Source of the DNA: Mucilaginibacter phyllosphaerae
Lineage (GTDB): Bacteria > Bacteroidota > Bacteroidia > Sphingobacteriales > Sphingobacteriaceae
Length of the DNA stretch: 64,000 nucleotides
Direction of reading: 5' to 3'
Assembly: GCF_004378255.1 (NCBI RefSeq)
Contig: NZ_SNQG01000001.1
Location: forward strand, 558,001-622,000
Shown here one piece after another: positions 1 through 8,519 of this stretch. Numbering within the stretch: position 1 is the stretch's first letter; every line of letters starts with the position of its first letter. The translations under genes were made by a program, and so were the position numbers. The notes beneath the pieces were generated by a model. The model was given only the letters and a program-made list of their open reading frames with translations, had not been told where the DNA came from and made no database searches.

Positions 1-488
1 AGTTTTACCATTGGCTTTAAACCCTCCACGCAGTTTTTCCATCCCTCTTCATCGGTTTTACCGCGGCGGCTCCCGCTAAAGCAAATGAGGTTTTTATAAC
101 CTGCCTTAGCCACTTTAGGGATCATATCCGCGTACTGCTTATGCAGCTGCTCATGAAAGCGGGTATCGCCGAAACCATCTGTAAGGTTTATTTCGGCGCC
201 GTTGCACATAGATGAGGTAAGCCCGTATTTTTTAAGGGTAGGCCAATCCTGCGGGCCAACCAGGTCTATCCCCGTAATCCCTATCTCTTTGGCAGCCCTG
301 CACAGGTTCTCTACCGATATATCGCCGTAGCACCAGCGGCATACCGCGTGGTTGATGTTCCCTTTGAGTTTATCGCTCATTTGTTCTTTTTCTTCGGATT
401 TGAAGGAGGACAGCATCCCCGATGCGCCAATTGCCGCAGAACCTGCAAGCAAACTTTTAATAGCCGATCTTCTGTTTGTGTTTGCCAT
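1..488 (-). CDS. TIM-barrel sugar isomerase (hydroxypyruvate isomerase-like), C-terminus outside window
   Basis: Open frame read from the ATG at 488 down to the first base of the window, so about 162 N-terminal residues are visible and the end is missing. The N-terminus (MANTNRRSAIKSLLAGSAA) is a twin-arginine (Tat)-type export signal. It is followed by HAVCRWCYGD, GIDLVGPQDW and a CNGAEINLTDGF stretch, typical of the xylose-isomerase-like TIM barrel found in hydroxypyruvate isomerase and sugar epimerases. The start lies 4 nt after the stop of the MFS gene, so the two are probably co-transcribed. The family includes isomerases and epimerases acting on sugars or keto-sugars; the substrate here is unknown, but the surrounding dehydrogenases point to oxidised sugars. 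Confidence 0.82.
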   Translation of the reverse strand, partial: MANTNRRSAIKSLLAGSAAIGASGMLSSFKSEEKEQMSDKLKGNINHAVCRWCYGDISVENLCRAAKEIGITGIDLVGPQDWPTLKKYGLTSSMCNGAEINLTDGFGDTRFHEQLHKQYADMIPKVAKAGYKNLICFSGSRRGKTDEEGWKNCVEGLKPMVK

Positions 489-492
489 GTAA

Positions 493-1746
493 TTAAACTT
501 CTACCCTCCCTGTTCCCGGTTCTTCAATATCCAGGCCCGGTTTGGTTTGAATTTGATTGGTATCTTTAAAAAATATGATAAATACTAAAAACACAAATGC
601 TGCTATGGCTGCAGGTATTAACCAAACACTTGTCCAGTTGTGGGATGTTTCTGACACCTTAAACTTATCTACAATAGGGCCTGATATGTACGAGCCGATA
701 AGCATCCCTACACCATATGTTGCTAAAGTGATAAAGCCCTGTGCCGCGCTTTTAAATTTTTCACCGGCAAGGTTATCGGTATAGATCTGGCCGGTTACAA
801 AGAAGAAATCGTAACAAATACCATGCATCACAATACCGGCTATCAGCATCCAGTAGTTTGCACCGGTATCGCCGTAGGCAAAAAAGATGTACCTTAATAC
901 CCAGGCAAGCATGCCTACTGCCAGCATTTTTTTAACGCCCAGGCGCACAAAAAACAACGGCATCAGCGCCATAAACAAAAATTCGGATACCTGGCCTAAC
1001 GACTGAACACCCGCTGCAGCCTTCATACCAACCTCGTTTAAAAACGGATTAGTAAAGTTATAATAAAATGCAAGGGGAATACAGATAGCAACAGACGCCA
1101 GAAAAAAGGTAAGGTATGATCTGTTTTTTAATAGGCCTAATGAATCTAAACCTAATATATCGCCCAGATTTGTTTTCTGTCCTTTTTTTGCTGGAGGGGT
1201 AGCCGGTAGAGTAAAGCTTAATAAACCCAAAATTAACGATGCAATTGCCGCCATTTTAAAGGTTAATACCAACGAATTACTTTGCTCCCAGCCTAACCAG
1301 CCGATTACCAAACCCGCAATGATCCATCCTAAAGTACCAAATACCCTGATTGGCGGAAACTCTTTACTTGGGTTTGCCATTTGTTTAAATGAAACCGAGT
1401 TTACCAACGCAAGTGTAGGCATATACACAATCATGTAAGCAAATATGATAGGGAAAAATCCCTCGAAATTAGGTACCGTTGTAATATAGTACAGCAACGC
1501 CGCGCCGGTTAAATGTAAAATACCTAATACTTTTTGTGCCGAAAAAAACCTGTCGGCAATTAGCCCGATAATGAACGGTGCAATAATAGCCCCCCAGGAT
1601 TGTGTTGCGTAAGCGTTACCGTTTTGTACGCCGGTTGCGCTTAGTGTTTTGGTAAGATACGTCCCCATGGTTACAAACCATGCCCCCCAGATAAAAAACT
1701 CCAGGAACATCATGGTAGATAACTTAACGCGTGTTGTTACGGTCAT
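493..1746 (-). CDS. MFS transporter, nucleoside:H+ symporter (NupG) type
   Basis: 417 residues with about twelve hydrophobic segments, the usual length for the family. The opening MMFLEFFIWGAWFVTMGTYL and the following 'GAIIAPFIIGLIADRFF' are characteristic of the NupG/XapB nucleoside-proton symporter family of the major facilitator superfamily, located in the inner membrane. Family members in Bacteroidota often sit in sugar-oxidation loci rather than with nucleoside genes, so import of a sugar or keto-sugar is possible here; that is inference. It ends 4 nt before the Tat isomerase start and begins 42 nt after the cytochrome c stop, consistent with one minus-strand operon. Confidence 0.88.
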   Translation of the reverse strand: MTVTTRVKLSTMMFLEFFIWGAWFVTMGTYLTKTLSATGVQNGNAYATQSWGAIIAPFIIGLIADRFFSAQKVLGILHLTGAALLYYITTVPNFEGFFPIIFAYMIVYMPTLALVNSVSFKQMANPSKEFPPIRVFGTLGWIIAGLVIGWLGWEQSNSLVLTFKMAAIASLILGLLSFTLPATPPAKKGQKTNLGDILGLDSLGLLKNRSYLTFFLASVAICIPLAFYYNFTNPFLNEVGMKAAAGVQSLGQVSEFLFMALMPLFFVRLGVKKMLAVGMLAWVLRYIFFAYGDTGANYWMLIAGIVMHGICYDFFFVTGQIYTDNLAGEKFKSAAQGFITLATYGVGMLIGSYISGPIVDKFKVSETSHNWTSVWLIPAAIAAFVFLVFIIFFKDTNQIQTKPGLDIEEPGTGRVEV

Positions 1747-1788
1747 ATTTATAAATAATTGGTTTTGGTTAATTGGTTGGCTTGGTTG

Positions 1789-2235
1789 TTATTTTACGGT
1801 TAAAATATATTTTACCATTTCTTTTGCATCAGCAACGGGCAGGTCGGGGTGTGCGGTCATACCTACGGTGCCCCAGTTGCCGCTGCCGCCTTTAATTACT
1901 TTTTCGGCCAGCATATCAATGTCCGATTCTTTGTATTTTTTAGCAATATCAACCAGCGCAGGGCCAATTACCTTGCTTTGTGCGTTATGGCAGGTATTGC
2001 AATCGCTGGCAGCCATCAGGGCTTCGCCTTTGTTATCTGGTGTGCCGGCAGCTTTGGTGGTACCAATGTTATTTACGGCAGTATCCTGCGCTGCATCTGA
2101 ATTATGAGCAACGGCATTCTGATCTGCCGACTTTGCGCTGTCGGCTTCGCTGCCGCCGGCCGGTTGTGATTTATCGGCGCCGCCGCAGGCTGCCATTGCT
2201 AAACTTATAGCTAATATTACGAATATCTTTTTCAT
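1789..2235 (-). CDS. Lipoprotein class I cytochrome c
   Basis: 148 residues. The signal peptide MKKIFVILAISLAMAAC ends in a lipobox-like AMAAC, so Cys17 is probably lipidated. A low-complexity Ala/Asp/Ser-rich linker (about 20-65) precedes one heme-binding CNTCH motif (Cys79, Cys82, His83). A Met in GTVGMTAHP (about 126) is the likely sixth heme ligand. This is a small membrane-anchored periplasmic electron carrier. In the Gluconate/glucoside dehydrogenase family, GMC flavoproteins hand electrons to a cytochrome c, and two such dehydrogenases lie in the same gene cluster, so this is their likely acceptor (inference). Confidence 0.88.
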   Translation of the reverse strand: MKKIFVILAISLAMAACGGADKSQPAGGSEADSAKSADQNAVAHNSDAAQDTAVNNIGTTKAAGTPDNKGEALMAASDCNTCHNAQSKVIGPALVDIAKKYKESDIDMLAEKVIKGGSGNWGTVGMTAHPDLPVADAKEMVKYILTVK

Positions 2236-2273
2236 GAGCGTTGTGTTTTAGAGCGTTTTATTATTGTTGTTAT

Positions 2274-3326
2274 TTATAGTCCTATTAGTGATCTGTTGAA
2301 GGCATCATCGCTGCCCGATGCTGCAAAATCATCAAAGGCACGGCCTGTAACCCTGATGATATGGTCTTTAATGAATTGTGCACCTTCGCGGGCGCCATCT
2401 TCTGAATTTTTTAAAGCACACTCCCATTCCAGCACTGCCCAGCCCTTAAAATCGTATTGGGTAAGTTTGCTAAAGATGGCTTTAAAATCTACCTGCCCGT
2501 CGCCCAGCGAGCGGAAACGGCCTGCGCGATCGATCCAGTCGGCATAGCCGCCGTAAACCCCCTGCCTGCCGGTAGGGTTAAACTCGGCATCCTTTACGTG
2601 GAACATTTTAATGCGTTCGTGGTAAATATCGATGTATTCCAGGTAATCCATCGCCTGTAATACAAAGTGCGACGGATCATATAACAGGTTGGCGCGCTTA
2701 TGGTTGTTAACTTTGCTTAAAAACCGCTCGTAGCTAACCCCGTCGTGCAGGTCTTCGCCGGGATGGATCTCGTAACAAAGGTCGATGCCGTGCTCGTCAA
2801 ATACGTTCAAAATAGGTTTCCAGCGCTTGGCCAGTTCGTCAAAGGCAGCATCAACCAGGCCCGCGGGGCGCTGCGGCCATGGGTAAACCATGCCCCATAT
2901 CAGCGCACCGCTAAAAGTAACGTGCGCATTTAGCCCCAGGTTTTGCGATGCTTTGGCAGCTGCGTTTAACTGCGATACCGCCCATTTTTGCCTTTCGGCG
3001 GGGTTGTTTTTAACCTGTACGGGTGCAAAGGCATCAAACAGGCTATCATAAGCGGGGTTTACGGCTACCAGCTGCCCCTGCAAGTGGGTAGATAGTTCGG
3101 TAATTTCTAAACCGGCCTCGTTCACAATCCCTTTTATCTCGTCGGCATAGGTTTTGCTATCGGCTGCCTTTTGCAGGTCGATAAAGCGCAGATCATTGGT
3201 TGGCAGCTGCACACCCTTATAACCCAGGCCTGCCGCCCATTGGCAAATAGACCTCAGATCGTTGAATGGCGCTTCGTCACCAATAAACTGGGCTAAAAAT
3301 ATGGCCGGTCCTTTAATGGTATTCAT
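2274..3326 (-). CDS. Sugar phosphate isomerase/epimerase, TIM-barrel family
   Basis: About 350 residues from the preferred ATG at 3326 (MNTIKGPAIFLAQF). An upstream in-frame ATG at 3350 would overlap the preceding oxidoreductase gene by 22 nt, whereas 3326 leaves a 2-nt gap, so I chose the latter. The sequence has the xylose-isomerase-like TIM-barrel pattern: GYKGVQLP, LSTHLQGQL, a metal-binding YEIHPGEDLHDG segment, NLLYDPSHF and a late LEWECALK. No export signal is present, so it acts in the cytoplasm. It directly follows a Gfo/Idh/MocA oxidoreductase, a pairing common in keto-sugar catabolism. Substrate unknown. Confidence 0.88.
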   Translation of the reverse strand: MNTIKGPAIFLAQFIGDEAPFNDLRSICQWAAGLGYKGVQLPTNDLRFIDLQKAADSKTYADEIKGIVNEAGLEITELSTHLQGQLVAVNPAYDSLFDAFAPVQVKNNPAERQKWAVSQLNAAAKASQNLGLNAHVTFSGALIWGMVYPWPQRPAGLVDAAFDELAKRWKPILNVFDEHGIDLCYEIHPGEDLHDGVSYERFLSKVNNHKRANLLYDPSHFVLQAMDYLEYIDIYHERIKMFHVKDAEFNPTGRQGVYGGYADWIDRAGRFRSLGDGQVDFKAIFSKLTQYDFKGWAVLEWECALKNSEDGAREGAQFIKDHIIRVTGRAFDDFAASGSDDAFNRSLIGL

Positions 3327-3328
3327 GT

Positions 3329-4498
3329 TTAGATGGTATATTTTGTCCATTTTTCGTTGCTGGCGTTTGATGCCACAACATTATTTATAAAAGCCATGCC
3401 CCGGATGCCATCATCGATCGACGGAAAATCAAGCCATTCGGGTTTTGCTTCCTTGCCTTCTATTTTAGCGCTAAGTGCCAGTGCAAAATTGCGGTACAGG
3501 TTGCCAAAGGCTTCCAGGTAACCCTCGGGGTGCCCTCCCGGTGTGCGGCAGTTATGGGTAGCGTAGCTGGACAATCTATCGGTGTAGTTACTGCCTGCCC
3601 TCAGGGTTTCGGCCGGTTTATCCAGCCATTTTATGGTTAGGGTATTTGGCTCCATCTGCTGCCATTCCAGGCTGCCGTTCTCGCCATAAACACGAATTTT
3701 GAGTGCGTTCTCTTCGCCGGCTGCAATCTGCGATGCCATCAGCGTACCGGTAGCGCCTTCTTCAAAGCGTAACAGCACGGCGCCGTCATCATCCAGCATG
3801 CGGCCGTCAACCACGATGTTGAGCGATGCGTTAAGCTCGGTAATTTTTAAGCCCGATACATATTCGGCCAGGTGCGCAGCGTGTGTGCCGATATCGCCCA
3901 TACAACCGCTTTTGCCCGATTTTTTAGGATCCGTACGCCAGGATGCCTGTGCATTGCCCTCCCGCTCGGACAGGCGGCTTAACCAGCCCTGTATATATTC
4001 TACATAGATCTTTCTGACCTTACCCAGTTTGCCGCTTTTTACCAGCTGCCTGGCCTCCTTTATCATGGGGTAACCCGCATAAGTATGGGTAAGCAGCAGC
4101 ATCAGGCCGGTTTCTTCTACCTTGGCTTTTAGCTGCTGTGCTTCTTCAAGCGTAAAGGTTACGGGTTTTTCTACCACTACGTTAAAACCATTCTCTAAGG
4201 CCTGCATTGCCGGGGCAAAGTGGGCAAAGTTTGGCGTAACAATGGTTACAAAGTCCATACGTTCATCAGCCAGCTTTTGGGCCTCGGCTTTAAACATTTC
4301 ATCGTAGGTGTTGTAAATCCTGTCTTCAGGAAGGTAAAGCATGCGTCCGCTTTCCTGTGCTACATCCGGGTGCATACTTAAGGCACCGCAAACCAGCTCT
4401 ATCTGGCCGTCCATGTTGGCCGCAATACGGTGGATGGCACCTATAAATGCATCCTTGCCGCCGCCAATCATGCCCATGCGCAATTTTCTGTTACTCAT
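3329..4498 (-). CDS. Gfo/Idh/MocA family oxidoreductase (cytoplasmic)
   Basis: 389 residues. The N-terminal Rossmann fold opens with MGMIGGGKDAFIGAIHR; the family EKP signature appears as VVEKPVTFTLEEA (about residue 136), and the C-terminal domain has CMGDIGTHAAHLAEY with the usual catalytic-region His. Enzymes of this family oxidise or reduce hydroxyl groups of sugars or cyclitols with NAD(P). No signal peptide. The gene ends 2 nt before the start of the isomerase and starts after a hairpin at 4593-4622, so 4498 to 2274 may form a separate transcription unit within the locus. Substrate not identifiable. Confidence 0.9.
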   Translation of the reverse strand: MSNRKLRMGMIGGGKDAFIGAIHRIAANMDGQIELVCGALSMHPDVAQESGRMLYLPEDRIYNTYDEMFKAEAQKLADERMDFVTIVTPNFAHFAPAMQALENGFNVVVEKPVTFTLEEAQQLKAKVEETGLMLLLTHTYAGYPMIKEARQLVKSGKLGKVRKIYVEYIQGWLSRLSEREGNAQASWRTDPKKSGKSGCMGDIGTHAAHLAEYVSGLKITELNASLNIVVDGRMLDDDGAVLLRFEEGATGTLMASQIAAGEENALKIRVYGENGSLEWQQMEPNTLTIKWLDKPAETLRAGSNYTDRLSSYATHNCRTPGGHPEGYLEAFGNLYRNFALALSAKIEGKEAKPEWLDFPSIDDGIRGMAFINNVVASNASNEKWTKYTI

Positions 4499-4592
4499 AA
4501 TATGTAGATAAACTTTTAAAATCCGGTAACTACCGGATCCCCGCGCACTAAGCGCAGAGGTTTTAAAAGTATAAAATTTAGATTTAAAAGTA

Positions 4593-4622
4593 AAGCCCTT
4601 CCGCGGGTTGCGGAAAGGGCTT
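4593..4622 (-). terminator. Hairpin after the subunit-3 gene
   Basis: AAGCCCTTCCGC (4593-4604) pairs with GCGGAAAGGGCTT (4610-4622) with one bulged base and a 5-nt loop. It sits between the end of the gluconate-dehydrogenase-subunit-3 gene (4635) and the start of the Gfo/Idh gene (4498). Reading the minus strand, it is followed by a T-rich stretch. Likely terminator or attenuator inside the locus. Confidence 0.6.
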
Positions 4623-4634
4623 ATTTATAATGTT

Positions 4635-5207
4635 CTATGAAAGTGCCCAGGCCCTGTCGCCTTTTTTGTAAGGGTAGTTACCATCATATTTACCCGGTAC
4701 AGGTAAATAGCGCAGCGCTTTTGTAGCGCCAACTTCTGATGTAAAGAAACCCAGCAGGGTTAATTGTTTGATCATCGTGAAGTAATGGTTAGGGTCCTCG
4801 GGTTTCTTTGTTTTAGAATACTCTTTTGCTTCCTTATCCAGATCTGTCAGGATCTCGGTACGCTGTTTGGCGTCGGCTTCCATAAAGTTCTTTTTAAACT
4901 TTTTGTTGGTTGCCTCATCTAACTGGCCCACACCCTTTTTAAAGATCTTCTGGTCATCGGCGGTGTAGCAATCGCGCACCATGATGGCCATAAAGCCGCC
5001 AACGTTTGCTGCCTTAGCGCCGGGGGTTTTGGTTTCCGGTAAGATGGTTTCGCCCACTTCGTTTAAAAAGGCGGTGGTTTCTTTAGCAAACAGGTCATCG
5101 GTATTTACCGAGCTGCCAGATTTACAGCCTGATATAAAGAACTCGGCTCCTATTACCGTTCCTCCCAGTATCAAACCTACCCTGCTTATTGCGTCTCTTC
5201 TATTCAT
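4635..5207 (-). CDS. Gluconate 2-dehydrogenase subunit 3 family protein, Tat lipoprotein
   Basis: 190 residues. MNRRDAISRVGLILGG is a Tat signal, followed by a lipobox-like FISGC, so the protein is probably exported folded and lipid-anchored. The body contains ETILPETKTPGAKAANV and 'MVRDCYTADDQ', hallmarks of the small subunit of GMC-type dehydrogenases (gluconate/glucoside dehydrogenase). In this family the catalytic FAD subunit has no signal of its own and is carried out by this subunit. The next genes upstream are a Tat Gfo/Idh protein (33 nt away) and a GMC flavoprotein (6685-8364), its likely partner. A second copy lies at 10229-10795. Confidence 0.88.
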   Translation of the reverse strand: MNRRDAISRVGLILGGTVIGAEFFISGCKSGSSVNTDDLFAKETTAFLNEVGETILPETKTPGAKAANVGGFMAIMVRDCYTADDQKIFKKGVGQLDEATNKKFKKNFMEADAKQRTEILTDLDKEAKEYSKTKKPEDPNHYFTMIKQLTLLGFFTSEVGATKALRYLPVPGKYDGNYPYKKGDRAWALS

Positions 5208-5240
5208 TTTATTTTGAATTATGATGGAATGAATTAGTGA

Positions 5241-6662
5241 TTAATATTTTCTGTATTCGCGTTTAACAAACTGGTTCACCTCGTCAAAGTTGGTCACCTT
5301 CATGGCGTTGTTATCCCAAAGCAGTTTAACGCCTTCGGGGCCTTTACGCTCAATATCATGGCCGCGCACGGCAAGGTTTGCCATTAATAAAGCCTCGGTT
5401 AACGGGCCTGCGGTTTCAAACGGAGAGCTTACTTCCATTTTACCGTAACCCGCCAGGCAGGCTTCTACCCACTGTTTGTAGTGGCCGTTGGCCTGGTCCT
5501 TAACCCGCGCCAGGGTCTTTTTAACATTAACTTCTTTGGTTCGTGATGTTGGCAGCAATAACGGCGATTCGCTGTAAGTGCTGGCCATCATTTTACCTTT
5601 TGTACCGATGAAGAGGGTACCGTTGCCATCGTCGCCGAATTTCTCGTCGGGGCCCAGCTCCTCGGGGCGCTCGGGCTGTATGCCGCCGTCCATCCAGTGT
5701 ACAGTAATATCGCCTTTGGTTTTGCCGGTTTTAGGGAAGGTAAGCGTAATATGGCTTGATGGCGGGCAGCTTTCGGGGAAACGGCCGCGTTTAAATTCAT
5801 CTACATATACGGTGCCCACACTTGCCTGCACATCTTTAACATACTGTAAGCCCAGCACACGGAAGGGCGCCTCTACCAGGTGGCAGCCCATATCGCCTAA
5901 AGCGCCGGTACCGTAATCCCACCATCCGCGCCAGTTAAACGGCACCAGTTTATTTACATAATCTTTAAAGGGCGCAGTACCCAGCCAAAGGTTCCAGTCC
6001 AGTTCTTTAGGGATCTCGGCCTTGGTAGCTGGCCATTGAATACCCTGCGGCCAAACGGGGCGGTTTGTCCAGGCGTAAACGGTATGCACATCGCCAATAA
6101 GGCCGGCGTTATACCATTCGGCCAACTGGCGGGTACCATCGTTAGATGCACCCTGGTTGCCCATTTGTGTTACTACTTTGTATTTTTTTGCTGCGGCAGT
6201 AAGCTCGCGCGCTTCCCAGATATCGTGCGTTAAGGGCTTTTGCACATAAACGTGCTTGCCCATTTGCATGGCTGCCATGGTGGCAACAAAGTGGGTATGG
6301 TCCGGCGTGGAAACAGAAACCGCATCAATGCTTTTTCCTTCCTTATCCAGCATCTCGCGCCAGTCTTTATAAAACTTCGCCTTCGGGAAAGCTTTTACCG
6401 AGTTTGCCGCGCGGCGGTCGTCAACATCACACAGAAAGGCAATGTTGGCCTTGCCGCTTTTGGCAAAGTTTGCAATATCGCTTTGCCCTTTGCCGCCGGC
6501 GCCTATGCCTGCAACATTAAGCATATCGCTTGGTGCTATAAAGCCTTTGCCGCCCAGTACATGCCGCGGTAAGATCATAAAGCCTGCGGCAGCCAAAGCG
6601 CCCGACTTGATAAAATTACGCCTTGAGGGGCTGGTGTTCGAGGTTTCTTGTTCTTCAGTCAT
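5241..6662 (-). CDS. Gfo/Idh/MocA family oxidoreductase, Tat-exported
   Basis: 473 residues with a Tat signal (SRRNFIKSGALAAAGFM). The Rossmann motif GIGAGGKGQSDIANF and STPDHTHFVATMAAMQMGKH are clear. The family EKP signature is changed to QKP (VYVQKPLTHD), which is common in the Tat-exported branch. The C-terminal domain contains GALGDMGCHLVEAPFRVL. Exported relatives include glycosidases that use a tightly bound NAD (GH109), so it could be a redox-assisted glycoside-cleaving enzyme rather than a simple dehydrogenase; that is inference. The gene lies between a GMC dehydrogenase and its presumed small subunit, with gaps of 22 and 33 nt. Confidence 0.88.
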   Translation of the reverse strand: MTEEQETSNTSPSRRNFIKSGALAAAGFMILPRHVLGGKGFIAPSDMLNVAGIGAGGKGQSDIANFAKSGKANIAFLCDVDDRRAANSVKAFPKAKFYKDWREMLDKEGKSIDAVSVSTPDHTHFVATMAAMQMGKHVYVQKPLTHDIWEARELTAAAKKYKVVTQMGNQGASNDGTRQLAEWYNAGLIGDVHTVYAWTNRPVWPQGIQWPATKAEIPKELDWNLWLGTAPFKDYVNKLVPFNWRGWWDYGTGALGDMGCHLVEAPFRVLGLQYVKDVQASVGTVYVDEFKRGRFPESCPPSSHITLTFPKTGKTKGDITVHWMDGGIQPERPEELGPDEKFGDDGNGTLFIGTKGKMMASTYSESPLLLPTSRTKEVNVKKTLARVKDQANGHYKQWVEACLAGYGKMEVSSPFETAGPLTEALLMANLAVRGHDIERKGPEGVKLLWDNNAMKVTNFDEVNQFVKREYRKY

Positions 6663-6684
6663 TGTAATTACAATTTCAATACTG

Positions 6685-8364
6685 TTAAATATTACCTTTT
6701 TTCAATTCCTGTACCGCAAAGTTAGCCGCACGTGCTGTAAGCGCCATGTAGGTAAGCGATGGGTTTTGGCAGGCAGCCGATGTCATGGCTGCACCATCTG
6801 TAACAAATACGTTTTTGGCATCCCAAACCTGGTTGTTGCCGTTCAGTACAGATGTTTTTGGATCGCGGCCCATACGCGCCGTACCCATTTCGTGGATACC
6901 ACGGCCCAATACCGGCTCTGAGGTGTAGGTTTGTACATCCTTAACGCCTGCGTTCTCCAGCATTTCTTTGGCATCGTTCATCATATCGATACGCATCTTG
7001 CGCTCGTTATCCTTACACTCTGCATCAATGGCCAGGATGGGTAATCCCCACTTATCCTTTTTATTTTTATCCAGGCTGATCTTGTTCTCGTGGTAAGGCA
7101 ATGTTTCGCCGAAACCGCCCATACCAAAACCCCATGATCCTGGTTCTGTTAAAGCATCTTTAAAATCACCGCCTATGTTCAGCTCGGCAATATCGCGGCT
7201 CCAGCCTGCGCGGCTGCCGCCACCCTGGTATCCAAACCCACGGATGTAATCGCGTTTTTCGCCGTTTAAGTTACGGTAACGCGGTATGTAAATACCGTTT
7301 GCCCTGCGGCCAAAGGTGTATTTATCTTCAAAGCCTTCTATACGGCCGCCGGCGCCAACACCTAAGTGGTGGTCCATCAGGTTGTGGCCAAGCTCGCCGC
7401 TGCTGCTGCCCAGGCCGCCTTCCCATACATCGGTGGCCGAATTCATTAACACCCAGGCGCTGTTTAAGGCCGATGCATTAACAAAAACTATTTTAGCATA
7501 ATACTCATAGGTTTTGTTGGTTTCGGCATCCAAAACCTCTACCCCTTTTGCCTTTTTGGTGTTTTTATCGTAAAGGATCTTGGTAACGATAGACCACGGG
7601 CGAAGCGTTAGGTTGCCGGTTTTCATGGCGGCAGGCAACGTGGCCGACTGCGTACTGAAATAGGCACCAAACGGACAGCCTAACCAGCACTTGTTACGGT
7701 ACTGGCAATTGGTACGGTTGTTATGCGGCACGGTAATATTGGCGGTACGGCCAATAATAAAATGCCTGGCATCCTTATAAAATTCTTTATAACGTTTTTG
7801 TACATCTTTTTCTACCACGTTCATCTCCATTGGCGGCATAAAATCGCCATCCGGCAGGATAGGTACCCCATCGCGGTTACCAGAGATACCGGCAAACTTT
7901 TCTGCATAACCATACCAGTCGTGCAGATCCTTATACCGGATAGGCCAGTCTACAGCTATGCCATCTTTAGCATTGGCTTCAAAATCGGTATCGTGCCAGC
8001 GGTAAGATTGCCTGCCCCACATTAACGAACGGCCACCTACGTGGTAACCCCTAAACCAGTCGAAACGTTTAATTTCGGTGTAAGGGCTTTCCTTTTCGTT
8101 GGTCCAGTAATCAAGGTTGGTTTCATTTAAAGGGTAATCGCGTTTTAAAACCGGGTAATCGTCGATCATTTTTTGCGTGCGGCCGCCCCTGTGTTCAAAT
8201 TCCCACGGGCCCTTATTGGCGTTCACATAATCTTTGATGTGCTCGATATTTTTACCGCGCTCCAACATAATGGTTTTTAAGCCCTTCTCGGTCAGTTCTT
8301 TAGCAGCCCAGCCGCCCGAAATCCCTGAACCAATGACTATAGCGTCATAAGTGTTTGTAGACAT
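6685..8364 (-). CDS. GMC family FAD-dependent sugar dehydrogenase, large subunit (copy 1)
   Basis: 559 residues. The N-terminal FAD fold has AIVIGSGISGGWAAKELTEK; the C-terminal domain has the catalytic-region GIHEMGTARMG and CQNPSLTYMALTARAA. Three cysteines spaced C-x5-C-x3-C-P (Cys220, Cys226, Cys230; NCQYRNKCWLGCPFG) match the arrangement known to bind a [3Fe-4S] cluster in bacterial FAD glucose dehydrogenase. No signal peptide, so export probably depends on a Tat small subunit. Likely oxidises a sugar or glycoside in the periplasm and passes electrons to cytochrome c. The substrate cannot be read from the sequence. Confidence 0.92.
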   Translation of the reverse strand: MSTNTYDAIVIGSGISGGWAAKELTEKGLKTIMLERGKNIEHIKDYVNANKGPWEFEHRGGRTQKMIDDYPVLKRDYPLNETNLDYWTNEKESPYTEIKRFDWFRGYHVGGRSLMWGRQSYRWHDTDFEANAKDGIAVDWPIRYKDLHDWYGYAEKFAGISGNRDGVPILPDGDFMPPMEMNVVEKDVQKRYKEFYKDARHFIIGRTANITVPHNNRTNCQYRNKCWLGCPFGAYFSTQSATLPAAMKTGNLTLRPWSIVTKILYDKNTKKAKGVEVLDAETNKTYEYYAKIVFVNASALNSAWVLMNSATDVWEGGLGSSSGELGHNLMDHHLGVGAGGRIEGFEDKYTFGRRANGIYIPRYRNLNGEKRDYIRGFGYQGGGSRAGWSRDIAELNIGGDFKDALTEPGSWGFGMGGFGETLPYHENKISLDKNKKDKWGLPILAIDAECKDNERKMRIDMMNDAKEMLENAGVKDVQTYTSEPVLGRGIHEMGTARMGRDPKTSVLNGNNQVWDAKNVFVTDGAAMTSAACQNPSLTYMALTARAANFAVQELKKGNI

Positions 8365-8444
8365 AAAAGTATAGCGTTAAGTATTATTACGTAATTGGTT
8401 GTTCCGTCTAATGTATGAATAAAAATTATTTTACAAATCTTTTC

Positions 8445-8465
8445 ATTGTGTTTTTTTTACACAAT
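8445..8465. promoter_or_regulatory. Small hairpin between the two GMC genes
   Basis: ATTGTGT (8445-8451) and ACACAAT (8459-8465) are separated by seven Ts. It lies in the 155-nt gap between the two GMC genes, upstream of the start of copy 1. It could be a regulator site or a weak terminator for copy 2; only the inverted repeat itself is seen. Confidence 0.35.
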
Positions 8466-8519
8466 CACCCCTGTTACCCCCTGAAGAAGGAATAGAAGCT
8501 TAAAACTCCCTTTAAGGGG